In this document: positions 18,307 through 26,408 of the stretch, one piece after another | Layout of the letters: each line of letters opens with the position of its first letter | How positions within the stretch are numbered: the first letter of the stretch is position 1 | Assembly (NCBI RefSeq): GCF_013265555.1 | Contig: NZ_CP041345.1 | Coordinates: 976,581 to 1,040,580 of the forward strand | Length of the DNA: 64,000 nt | Direction: 5' to 3' | Source: Tenuifilum thalassicum | GTDB lineage: Bacteria > Bacteroidota > Bacteroidia > Bacteroidales > Tenuifilaceae | The notes under the pieces: model-generated | What the model was told of the DNA's origin: nothing | Databases searched by the model: none | What the model saw: only the letters and a program-made list of their open reading frames with translations | Translations under genes and position numbers: made by a program

Positions 18307-18939
18307 ATGCCTAATTCCCGGGACATACCATTGGAGCACGGCTGTTACTACCACATTTTCAACCGTGGCATTAACGGCACACCATTGTTTTATGTACCTG
18401 ATAACTACTTGCATTTTCTTAGGCTATACGATAAATATATCTCTCCAATAGCCTATACCTTTGCCTGGTGCTTGATGGGGAACCATTTTCATTTGCTGGT
18501 ACGGATAAAGGAGGAGAACGAGGTAATTGTTACGTCGCTACCCAACCCAGTCAGGGTTTTGAACCATGTTTGGGTTAGCTCCAATAAAACCCTCAAATCG
18601 CCTCATCTATACTTTTCGAATCTTTTTAATTCGTACGCACAAGCAATTAACAAGCAACAGCATAGAACGGGGTCATTGTTTGAACGCCCTTTCCATCGTC
18701 TAAAAATATCCTCAGAGGAATACCTACAAAACCTTGTAGTTTATATACATCAGAATCCCACTCATCATGGCTTTACCAATGATTTTAGGAATTACCCATG
18801 GACATCGTATGGTAGTATTATCTCCACAAAACCAACAAAGGTTGAGAGGGAAACCGTGCTGGAGTGGTTTAACGGCAAGGAGAATTTTATTGAAGTACAT
18901 CGTAAAATAGTTGACCTTGATATAATTCATGACCACTGA
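18307..18939 (+). CDS. REP-associated Y1 (HUH) transposase inside the cas operon
   Basis: 210 residues, the TnpA-REP/RAYT branch of the Y1 HUH superfamily. The HUH motif is GNHFHLLV (His60, His62) and the nucleophile is Tyr110 in NSYAQAINKQ, followed by FERPF and YIHQNP. All catalytic residues are present. RAYTs cut and join single-stranded REP hairpins. It lies between cas9 (39 bp) and cas1 (39 bp) in the same direction. REP-like palindromes flank it, and one lies in frame within it (residues of about 80-90, NPVRVLNHVWV). The stop codon is inside palindrome 2. It may be a resident mobile gene or a recruited one. Confidence 0.92.
   Translation: MPNSRDIPLEHGCYYHIFNRGINGTPLFYVPDNYLHFLRLYDKYISPIAYTFAWCLMGNHFHLLVRIKEENEVIVTSLPNPVRVLNHVWVSSNKTLKSPHLYFSNLFNSYAQAINKQQHRTGSLFERPFHRLKISSEEYLQNLVVYIHQNPTHHGFTNDFRNYPWTSYGSIISTKPTKVERETVLEWFNGKENFIEVHRKIVDLDIIHDH
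18544..18576. repeat. REP-like palindrome in frame inside the RAYT gene
   Basis: 33 nt with AACCCA/TGGGTT ends and GGTT-TTG-AACC centre, 12-13 pairs with two mismatches. It has the same length and centre as palindromes 1 and 3. It is exactly 11 codons and lies between the HUH and Tyr motifs, in a region where it would form a surface loop. Confidence 0.65.
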
Positions 18940-18964
18940 CAAGGTTTTAACCCCTGTCAGTGGC
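18932..18964. repeat. REP-like palindrome 2 between RAYT and cas1
   Basis: CCACTGAC at 18933-18940 pairs with GTCAGTGG at 18956-18963, continuing inward over AAGG/CCCC-type steps with two mismatches. The RAYT stop codon TGA (18937-18939) is inside it. It begins the 39-bp gap to cas1. Confidence 0.8.
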
Positions 18965-18978
18965 ATAATGATACAGAT

Positions 18979-20288
<1,310 letters not shown>

Positions 20289-20328
20289 AACTGAAGCATT
20301 TAAGTCAGAAAAGTCATATGGCAGAAAT

Positions 20329-20359
20329 AAAAAATCCACAGAAAAAGGTTCCTGTGGAT
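20329..20359 (-). terminator. Leftward terminator between CRISPR array and cas2
   Basis: ATCCACAG (20334-20341) pairs with CTGTGGAT (20352-20359) with a 10-nt loop. An A tract at 20329-20334 becomes the U tract on the minus strand. There is no T tract on the plus side, so it serves RNA coming leftward out of the array, not cas2. Confidence 0.72.
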
Positions 20360-20440
20360 ATTCTATTGGTCACTTTTATTATTCGAAATACTGGTCTAAC
20401 AAACTTAGGTACAGAAAGATAGATTTACCTATGCTGTGAC
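20329..20440 (-). ncRNA. Candidate small RNA from the promoter in repeat 1
   Basis: Repeat 1 carries the same leftward promoter as all others, but no spacer lies beyond it. A transcript starting near 20440 would run about 110 nt to the terminator at 20334-20359. Its 5' tail (ATTGGTCAC as read leftward, complement of 20436-20444) is the inverse of 20365-20373, so the RNA could close on itself. This is a prediction from promoter and terminator positions only. Confidence 0.35.
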
Positions 20441-21390
20441 CAATATGTCAAAGATACAATCTGAAAGCAATTCACAACTTATTATACTCAATTATATATA
20501 CTTGTTTAGCTGTGACCAATATGTCAAAGATACAATCTGAAAGCAATTCACAACTTCACCCATACATATTTAAAGAAAACCAGAGCTGTGACCAATATGT
20601 CAAAGATACAATCTGAAAGCAATTCACAACATCTCTCCTGTAATGATGATACGAGACTTAGCTGTGACCAATATGTCAAAGATACAATCTGAAAGCAATT
20701 CACAACGAGAGAAGATGTAGGTAGCATCAACGATTAGCTGTGACCAATATGTCAAAGATACAATCTGAAAGCAATTCACAACAGACTCATTGCATCAATA
20801 CGCGCCTGGTAGGCTGTGACCAATATGTCAAAGATACAATCTGAAAGCAATTCACAACTTGCTTGCTATCTCTTCTAATGTGTTCTCGGCTGTGACCAAT
20901 ATGTCAAAGATACAATCTGAAAGCAATTCACAACAGGTTAATCGCCTACCAGCAGATAACGCTAGCTGTGACCAATATGTCAAAGATACAATCTGAAAGC
21001 AATTCACAACAGAGCAGCATTTAGTGTCTTTATGGGAAATGCTGTGACCAATATGTCAAAGATACAATCTGAAAGCAATTCACAACATCTCGGCTCTGCG
21101 CTATCGGCAACTATTAGCTGTGACCAATATGTCAAAGATACAATCTGAAAGCAATTCACAACAAAGATATTCTTACCTGTTTCCTCAGATACGCTGTGAC
21201 CAATATGTCAAAGATACAATCTGAAAGCAATTCACAACAATTGCTGTGAGGTGCTTCCTATCCGATGAGCTGTGACCAATATGTCAAAGATACAATCTGA
21301 AAGCAATTCACAACTCAGAGGTTGGAACTGGAATACTGAAAGTTGCTGTGACCAATATGTCAAAGATACAATCTGAAAGCAATTTACAAC
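20433..21390 (-). promoter_or_regulatory. Promoter embedded in every intact CRISPR repeat
   Basis: In crRNA sense each repeat has TTG at nt 2-4, an 18-nt gap, and TATCTTTG at nt 23-30, a perfect TAnnTTTG box. For repeat 13 these are 21389-21387 and 21368-21361. The spacing equals that of the hutU promoter in this window. Starts would fall near nt 35-38 of the repeat, so each RNA would begin with a short repeat tail, then the spacer, then the next repeat as the Cas9 handle. Established only as sequence match. Confidence 0.65.
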
Positions 21391-21420
21391 ACCACCAAAA
21401 TAAACTAAATCAAAAATAAA

Positions 21421-21469
21421 GCTGTAAATTCAAAGACTAATTTAAAAAAAAACGCAAGCAATTCACAAC
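21421..21469 (-). repeat. Decayed terminal CRISPR repeat (repeat 14)
   Basis: 49 nt. Both ends are kept (GCTGTAAATTCAAAGA on the left, AAGCAATTCACAAC on the right) and the middle is replaced by an A-rich run. In crRNA sense the TTG is intact but the second box is altered to TAGTCTTTG and lies 26 nt away, so the promoter is lost. Confidence 0.85.
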
Positions 21470-21494
21470 GCTCTTGGATAGCACATAACCAGGA
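21456..21494. repeat. 39-bp direct repeat flanking the ATPase gene, left copy
   Basis: It starts with the last 14 bases of the decayed CRISPR repeat (AAGCAATTCACAAC) and continues GCTCTTGGATAGCACATAAC. It matches 22887-22925 at 38 of 39 positions. The ATPase gene lies between the two copies. Confidence 0.9.
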
Positions 21495-21501
21495 CTCTTG
21501 C

Positions 21502-21533
21502 GTCGCACCCCCCGCGGGTGCGTGGATTGCAAG
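21502..21533. repeat. Type I-C-like CRISPR repeat relic, left copy
   Basis: 32 nt beginning GTCGCACCCC and containing GGGTGCGTGGATTG near its end, with a CGCACCC/GGGTGCG hairpin. Type I-C repeats are 32 nt, begin GTCGC and end GCGTGGATTGAAAC. The agreement with that consensus, recalled from memory, is about 29 of 32. It stands alone and no I-C cas genes are in the window. Confidence 0.6.
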
Positions 21534-21581
21534 GCTTTGGTTAATCCGTATACCTTGAGAAAATTATTTATTTCACGGAAT

Positions 21582-21618
21582 GCGTTACGCAAAATGCGAT
21601 ATGCATATTGCGTAATGC
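21582..21618. repeat. Imperfect palindrome upstream of the ATPase gene
   Basis: GCGTTACGCAAAATGC (21582-21597) pairs with GCATATTGCGTAATGC (21603-21618) at 14 of 16 positions, followed by CTTTTTT. It ends 34 bp before the ATG, and could be an attenuator, a terminator or a small mobile palindrome. Confidence 0.6.
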
Positions 21619-21652
21619 CTTTTTTCTGCTTATATTGGCAAAAAGTAGTAAA

Positions 21653-22789
21653 ATGGCTAAGGTAAAGGAGATAAACCCCTTTTTAGTAAATAGTTATATC
21701 TCAAAGGAGTACTTTTGCGATCGGAATAATGAGCTGAACATTTTGCTCAGGAATGTACAGAGCAACGTGAATACAACCTTGATATCGCCACGTAGGTTGG
21801 GAAAAACGGGGTTGATTTTTCGTTTTTTCGAATTGCTTCGCGAAGGGAGTGATTACGGAACTGTTTACGTGGATATTTATTCCTCACGTAACCTCGCTGA
21901 TTTTATTAAGCTGCTTACCGCTGCAATTATCAATAGGTTCCCTGAGAGAACCCCTGTGGGGAAGCGTTTCCTAAAATTGATAAAGGGCTTACGTCCTACA
22001 TTCTCGTTTGATGCCATTACCGGTACACCCCAAGTACAGTTTAGCTACCAATCCGAAAGCGATAAGGAATACACGCTGCTGCAATTGCTTACTTTTATCA
22101 ATGAACAACCTAAGCCTGTTGTGGTAGCCCTTGATGAGTTTCAGCAAATTGCTCATTACCCTGAGAAAAACGTTGAGGCTATACTCCGCACGTATACTCA
22201 GCAATTTAACAATGTATGTTTTATTTTTAGTGGTAGTCGAAGGCATACTCTAATGGATATTTTTGCCAATGCCAAGAGACCATTTTACTCCAGTACCCGT
22301 TTCATGAACCTTGAGGCTATTGAAAGGGGTGCGTACAGAAATTTCATTCGTGAAAAATTTGAACAAGGGAAAAGGACTATAGATGATGAAAGCATCGATT
22401 ACGTGCTGGAATGGACAAAGGGCTATACATTTTACACGCAGAGTCTTTGCAATAGGCTATTTTCTTATAGGAAAATTAACTTGGATACCGTGAAGACCGA
22501 GTGTTTAGCGTTGCTAAAGGAGAATGAGCCCGTATACCTTCAGTATAGAAATTTAATGACCAGTAAGCAATGGGATTTTCTACTTGCCTTGGCAAAGGAG
22601 GAATCGGTATTACAAATATATAGTAAAGAGTTTCTGCTGAAACATCAACTGGGGACTCCGTCGTCTATACGCAGGTTGCTCCATTCCTTACTTGAGAAGG
22701 AAATGGTACTTGAAGCTATCAGCTCTACCGGTTCAAACTATAGCGTGTATGATGTATTTTTAATGCGCTGGATGCAAAGAACGTATTAG
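21653..22789 (+). CDS. P-loop ATPase of the archaeal ATPase/STAND-like family
   Basis: 378 residues from the ATG at 21653 (MAKVKEINPFLVNSYIS). An upstream TTG lies inside the palindrome and is rejected. Walker A is SPRRLGKTGLIF (near residue 45), Walker B is VVALDEFQQI (near residue 160), and a sensor-like IFSGSRRH follows. The C-terminal part looks like a winged helix (STKEFLLKHQ-type region, PSSIRRLLHSLLEKEMV). Such ATPases are common, often duplicated accessory genes in Bacteroidota with unknown function. It lies between two copies of a CRISPR-end junction, suggesting acquisition with or into the array end. No nuclease or partner gene is next to it. Confidence 0.8.
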   Translation: MAKVKEINPFLVNSYISKEYFCDRNNELNILLRNVQSNVNTTLISPRRLGKTGLIFRFFELLREGSDYGTVYVDIYSSRNLADFIKLLTAAIINRFPERTPVGKRFLKLIKGLRPTFSFDAITGTPQVQFSYQSESDKEYTLLQLLTFINEQPKPVVVALDEFQQIAHYPEKNVEAILRTYTQQFNNVCFIFSGSRRHTLMDIFANAKRPFYSSTRFMNLEAIERGAYRNFIREKFEQGKRTIDDESIDYVLEWTKGYTFYTQSLCNRLFSYRKINLDTVKTECLALLKENEPVYLQYRNLMTSKQWDFLLALAKEESVLQIYSKEFLLKHQLGTPSSIRRLLHSLLEKEMVLEAISSTGSNYSVYDVFLMRWMQRTY

Positions 22790-22821
22790 CTTGCCTGCAG
22801 CTCTTTAAGCGGTGCAATAGA

Positions 22822-22900
22822 GTGTATGGCCAATATGAAAAAGATACAATCTGAACCGAGCGTTTTTTGCGTGTTCGACTAAGCCAAAGCAATTCACAAC
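22822..22900 (-). repeat. Second decayed CRISPR repeat, split by a 31-nt insertion
   Basis: GTGTATGGCCAATATG then AAAGATACAATCTGA match the left two thirds of the array repeat. A 31-nt unrelated stretch (about 22856-22886) follows, then AAGCAATTCACAAC, the repeat end. It lies 32 bp past the ATPase stop and joins the right copy of the 39-bp direct repeat. Confidence 0.85.
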
Positions 22901-22925
22901 GCCCTTGGATAGCACATAACCAGGA
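22887..22925. repeat. 39-bp direct repeat flanking the ATPase gene, right copy
   Basis: Matches 21456-21494 with one change (GCCC for GCTC). It begins in the decayed repeat and extends through TTGGATAGCACATAACCAGG. Confidence 0.9.
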
Positions 22926-22932
22926 GCCATGT

Positions 22933-22960
22933 GCCGCTCCCCGTGCGGGTGAGTGAAAAC
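22933..22960. repeat. Type I-C-like CRISPR repeat relic, right copy
   Basis: 28 nt, GCCGCTCCCCGTGCGGGTGA then GTGAAAAC. It resembles a type I-C repeat with a 4-nt deletion near the 3' end. As in the left copy, exactly 32 nt separate it from the end of the II-C repeat. Confidence 0.5.
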
Positions 22961-23103
22961 TAGGGTGCGTCTGAAAATCTGAGCCCTTTCCACCATTGAT
23001 ATGGCATAAACGTTGCTATTTCCCTCCAACTTTTTCTAGCTTCTTCCGTATATTTCCGATTCATTCCTCTAACTTCCTTTAACTTCTTCTCATTCTTCAA
23101 CAA

Positions 23104-23131
23104 GAGATGCTTCGGCAAGCACAGCATGACA
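23104..23131. repeat. Dispersed palindromic motif (GAGATGCTTCGGCAAGC type)
   Basis: GAGATGCTTCGGCAAGC followed by ACAGCATGACA has an inner GCTT/AAGC stem and an outer ATGCT/AGCAT stem. Very similar short motifs recur in many bacterial genomes between genes. Around it (23030-23180) are imperfect repeats of ATTCCGA/ATTTCC, but no gene. The rest of 22961-23195 holds nothing I recognise. Confidence 0.45.
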
Positions 23132-23195
23132 AAGGCATCCGACACATTCCGATTATTTCCAATTCATTCCGACTCTTTTCTGCTTCAAAACATCT

Positions 23196-23224
23196 TTGGT
23201 TAATGGGTTTAATTTCTAACTTTG
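23196..23224 (+). promoter_or_regulatory. Bacteroidota-type promoter of hutU
   Basis: TTG at 23196-23198, an 18-nt gap, then a perfect TAACTTTG at 23217-23224, 25 bp before the hutU ATG. This is the best reference promoter in the window. Confidence 0.75.
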
Positions 23225-23249
23225 TGCTAAACATTAAATTGTATAAAAA

Positions 23250-25265
23250 ATGACACTAGAAGAGTTTCGCAAGGATATTCTGCAGGGCATACCCGATGAG
23301 CTTCCTGCACCAAAACCATGGGATCCTTCGGTTAACCATGCGCCTAAACGTAAAAAGATACTTACAACCGAGGAAAAGAAGTTGGCTGTTAAAAATGCTT
23401 TAAGGTATTTTCCTCCAAAGCATCATGCAGTTTTGGCCGAGGAGTTTTATAAGGAGCTGGAGGAGTATGGTAGGATTTACATGTATCGATTCCGTCCCGA
23501 TTACAAGATTTATGCCCGTTCAATACACGATTTCCCGCATAAATCGGTTCAGGCAGCCTCAATCATGCTAATGCTCAGCAATAACCTCGATTATGCTGTT
23601 GCACAGCATCCCCATGAACTAATCACCTATGGGGGTAACGGTGCGGTATTCCAGAACTGGGCGCAGTATCGCCTAACCATGAAGTATTTGGCCGAGATGA
23701 CCGACGAGCAAACTCTTGTGCTCTACTCTGGCCATCCCATGGGGCTATTCCCATCGCATCCCGATGCACCACGCGTTGTGGTGACAAATGGCATGATGAT
23801 TCCCAACTATTCAAGCAAGGACGATTGGGAGCGTTACAACGCTTTGGGTGTAACCCAGTACGGACAGATGACAGCCGGGTCGTTTATGTATATTGGTCCG
23901 CAAGGAATTGTGCACGGAACCACTATCACAGTAATGAATGCCGGACGTAAGCAGATGAAACCTGGCGAAACCGATTTACGAGGGAAGATCTTCGTATCAT
24001 CTGGGCTAGGGGGGATGTCTGGTGCTCAGCCTAAAGCTGCTGTTGTGGCTGGAATGGTGGGCGTAATTGCCGAGATTAACCCTAAGGCTGTTGAGGTGCG
24101 CCATGGCCAAAAATGGGTTGATGAGGTTTATACCAGCCTCGATGAGCTTATTCCACGAATTCGTCAGGCTTCGGCCAGCAAGGAGGCCGTTTCATTAGCC
24201 TATCAAGGAAATATAGTAGATTTATGGGAACGCTTAGTCGAAGAGGATATTCATGTTGACCTGGGTAGCGACCAAACATCGCTACATAATCCTTTTGCCG
24301 GTGGTTACTATCCTGTTGGGCTTAGCTTTGAGGAGTCGAATCGTATGATGGCTGAGCAACCCGAGCTTTTTAAGGAAAAGGTTTACGAAAGCCTACGTAG
24401 ACATGTCAAGGCGATTAATGCACTTACTGCTAAGGGCATGTACTTTTTCGACTATGGTAATGCATTCCTTCTGGAGAGTAGCCGAGCTGGTGCTGATATC
24501 CTTAAGCCTAATGGCGATTTTCGTTACCCATCGTATGTTCAGGATATTATGGGGCCCATGTTCTTTGATTATGGGTTTGGACCATTTCGCTGGGTTTGTA
24601 CCTCATCCGATCCTAAGGACCTGGAGGTTACCGATTCCATTGCCCTTGAGGTGCTCGAGGAGATTGCTAAAACAGCTCCTACCGAAATTATGGGGCAGTT
24701 ACAGGATAATATTCATTGGATTCGCGAGGCTGGTAGAAACAACCTGGTGGTTGGTTCACAGGCCCGTATCCTTTATGCCGATGCCGAAGGGCGCATAAAG
24801 ATTGCTGCTGCATTCAACAAGGCTATACGCGAAGGTCGCATTTCTGCACCGGTTGTGCTGGGACGTGACCACCATGACGTTTCTGGAACTGATTCACCTT
24901 ACCGCGAAACATCTAACATCTACGATGGTTCGCGATTTACTGCTGACATGGCAATCCAAAATGTTATTGGCGATGCCTTCCGCGGTGCAACATGGGTATC
25001 TATCCATAATGGTGGTGGTGTAGGCTGGGGTGAGGTAATTAATGGTGGTTTTGGTATGACACTCGATGGCTCCGATGCGGCCGACCGTAGGTTACACATG
25101 ATGCTGCACTGGGATGTGAACAATGGAATTGCACGTCGCAGCTGGGCTCGTAACAGTGGCGCCATGTTTGCCATTAAACGCGAAATGGAGCGCACTCCTT
25201 TACTAAAGGTTACGCTGCCCAATATTGCTGATGATAGCTTGATAGACCAAGTGGTGAAGGGTTAA
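23250..25265 (+). CDS. hutU: Urocanate hydratase
   Basis: 671 residues, the longer Bacteroidota form. Recognisable parts are ELITYGGNGAVFQNWAQY, LVLYSGHPMGLFPS, the nucleotide-binding ISSGLGGMSGAQ-like segment (here FVSSGLGGMSGAQPKAA, near residue 255), DLGSDQTSLHNPF, and the C-terminal GRDHHDVSGTDSPYRET and IHNGGGVGWGEV. It converts urocanate to imidazolone propionate with tightly bound NAD+ in histidine breakdown. No other hut gene is in the window, so the pathway would have to be completed elsewhere. It has its own promoter just upstream. Confidence 0.95.
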   Translation: MTLEEFRKDILQGIPDELPAPKPWDPSVNHAPKRKKILTTEEKKLAVKNALRYFPPKHHAVLAEEFYKELEEYGRIYMYRFRPDYKIYARSIHDFPHKSVQAASIMLMLSNNLDYAVAQHPHELITYGGNGAVFQNWAQYRLTMKYLAEMTDEQTLVLYSGHPMGLFPSHPDAPRVVVTNGMMIPNYSSKDDWERYNALGVTQYGQMTAGSFMYIGPQGIVHGTTITVMNAGRKQMKPGETDLRGKIFVSSGLGGMSGAQPKAAVVAGMVGVIAEINPKAVEVRHGQKWVDEVYTSLDELIPRIRQASASKEAVSLAYQGNIVDLWERLVEEDIHVDLGSDQTSLHNPFAGGYYPVGLSFEESNRMMAEQPELFKEKVYESLRRHVKAINALTAKGMYFFDYGNAFLLESSRAGADILKPNGDFRYPSYVQDIMGPMFFDYGFGPFRWVCTSSDPKDLEVTDSIALEVLEEIAKTAPTEIMGQLQDNIHWIREAGRNNLVVGSQARILYADAEGRIKIAAAFNKAIREGRISAPVVLGRDHHDVSGTDSPYRETSNIYDGSRFTADMAIQNVIGDAFRGATWVSIHNGGGVGWGEVINGGFGMTLDGSDAADRRLHMMLHWDVNNGIARRSWARNSGAMFAIKREMERTPLLKVTLPNIADDSLIDQVVKG

Positions 25266-25293
25266 TTCCCTTCATCACTCTAAATATCTGCAA

Positions 25294-25698
25294 ATGAAAA
25301 AACTGGTTAAAACTATTGCCTTTGCACTTTTGGGCATTACCCTTTTGGGCTCGTCGTGCGATAAGTATGAGCAGGGTGAGGGAGTTACTGGTGTATGGTT
25401 GTGCAGGGAATACTATAGTGGGAGTAAATACAGAACCTACAATGTTAGCATCGATAGGTATACTCAACTCGATTCAAACACCTATGTTGTATACAACATG
25501 TATAATCTCGGGTTAAATGTTGAAACGTATATTCATCTCTCCGATACTGTTTTCTCAATTATAGGGACTAATAGCGACATGTATTACTTTACGGGCAAAG
25601 GGACATGGCACAAGGCTGCACAGGTCATTGAATGGGAGTACAGCGTTTCGGGACAGGTTAGTGACCCCTATGTTAATGCTGTATTTGAACGTCCTTAG
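25294..25698 (+). CDS. Hypothetical lipoprotein
   Basis: 134 residues. The signal peptide ends in LLGSSC (Cys23), a lipobox, followed by DKYEQGEG. The rest (GVWLCREYYSGS, then alternating polar and hydrophobic strands ending VNAVFERP) looks like a small beta-rich lipocalin-like domain, but I do not recognise a family. It starts 28 bp after hutU and may be read through from it. Its end overlaps the convergent thioredoxin-like gene by 4 bp. Confidence 0.65.
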   Translation: MKKLVKTIAFALLGITLLGSSCDKYEQGEGVTGVWLCREYYSGSKYRTYNVSIDRYTQLDSNTYVVYNMYNLGLNVETYIHLSDTVFSIIGTNSDMYYFTGKGTWHKAAQVIEWEYSVSGQVSDPYVNAVFERP

Positions 25699-26024
25699 TC
25701 GAAAAGGATGGAGTAGGGGCGAGCCACTGCCTGTTTAAATGTAGCAAGATTGATGTTCCGTGCCATCCTTAGCGATTCCTTCCCTTCAAAGAATATTAGA
25801 ACCGTTGGAAAGGTGAATACTGAAAATTTCCCGCAAATTTCTGGTGTTTCATTTGCGTTAACAACGTAAATATTCATTTTGGGAAACTCAGTTCCAACAA
25901 TCTGCTCAAGTTGAGGCAGCATAACGTGACAAACTCCACATGCATCGGAGTTAAAATAGATTGCAGTAGCAGGTTCTGAAAGGGCACTGCTTAAGTCTGT
26001 TTCGGTTTGAATTACTTTTACCAT
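25695..26024 (-). CDS. Thioredoxin-family protein
   Basis: 109 residues, a bare thioredoxin fold without signal peptide. The active site is CGVC (DACGVCHVMLPQLEQIV, near residue 29) and the cis-Pro loop is FTFPTVLIFFEGKE. It is likely a cytoplasmic thiol-disulphide protein. It overlaps the upstream CoA-binding gene by 7 bp, so the two are co-translated. Confidence 0.85.
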   Translation of the reverse strand: MVKVIQTETDLSSALSEPATAIYFNSDACGVCHVMLPQLEQIVGTEFPKMNIYVVNANETPEICGKFSVFTFPTVLIFFEGKESLRMARNINLATFKQAVARPYSILFD

Positions 26025-26407
26025 TCGTAGTATATTCCGTTACTTAACATTACAAGTGTGCATCCTTCAACAGTATTAATGCCATTTTGGCGAGCAAGTT
26101 TCACTAGTTCTGGATTTTCTGTTCCAGGATTGAAAATAATACGTTTAGGCCTTAAGCCTAAAATATAATCGTAGTAAGGGGGTTGGTTTTGAGGACCAAG
26201 ATATAAGGTTATGGTGTGTATATCGTCAACCCTTATTGGCTCAGTCTGAATTTTAACATCTTCAACCATTCCACTACGTGTACCAATTGCGATTACTTCA
26301 ATACCATGCTTTCTCAACCTTCGAATGGCTAGGTTTGAGTAGCGTTCTGGTTTAAGGCTTGCACCAAGCACAAGCGTTTTAGGAAGAAACTCGTTACTTG
26401 TCATCAA
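26018..26407 (-). CDS. CoA-binding domain protein (YccU-like)
   Basis: 129 residues. A Rossmann-like CoA-binding fold is visible (TLVLGASLKPERYSNLAIRRLRKHGIEVIAIG in part, with FNPGTENPELV and a C-terminal GCTLVML strand). Small free-standing proteins of this family are common and have no firm function. It sits between ispF (1 bp gap) and the thioredoxin-like gene in a tight leftward operon. Confidence 0.85.
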   Translation of the reverse strand: MMTSNEFLPKTLVLGASLKPERYSNLAIRRLRKHGIEVIAIGTRSGMVEDVKIQTEPIRVDDIHTITLYLGPQNQPPYYDYILGLRPKRIIFNPGTENPELVKLARQNGINTVEGCTLVMLSNGIYYEW

Positions 26408-26408
26408 C

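Larger units (their letters stand above)
20433..21469 (-). CRISPR. Type II-C CRISPR array: 13 intact repeats, 13 spacers, one decayed terminal repeat
   Basis: The repeats are 46 nt and the spacers 30 nt, with an exact 76-bp period from 20433 to 21345. Plus-strand repeats begin GCTGTGACCAATATG and end AAAGCAATTCACAAC. In crRNA sense (minus strand) they begin GTTGTGAATTGC, as type II repeats should, and match the tracrRNA anti-repeat. Repeats 1-12 are identical by eye; repeat 13 (21345-21390) has one C-to-T change (AATTTACAAC). A fourteenth, 49-nt decayed repeat (21421-21469) follows exactly 30 nt later. No spacer resembles another part of the window. Confidence 0.98.

Noticed and set aside
18307-18939. 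RAYT gene as a simple IS200/IS605 insertion
   Set aside because: No IS200-type left and right end hairpins specific to a single element and no TnpB; the 33-nt palindromes and the sequence type fit a RAYT/REP pair instead.
20548-20730. Open frame inside the CRISPR array
   Set aside because: It consists of translated repeats and spacers.
20479-21420. Self-targeting spacers
   Set aside because: I compared the spacers by eye with the rest of the window and saw no protospacer. A whole-genome search was not possible.
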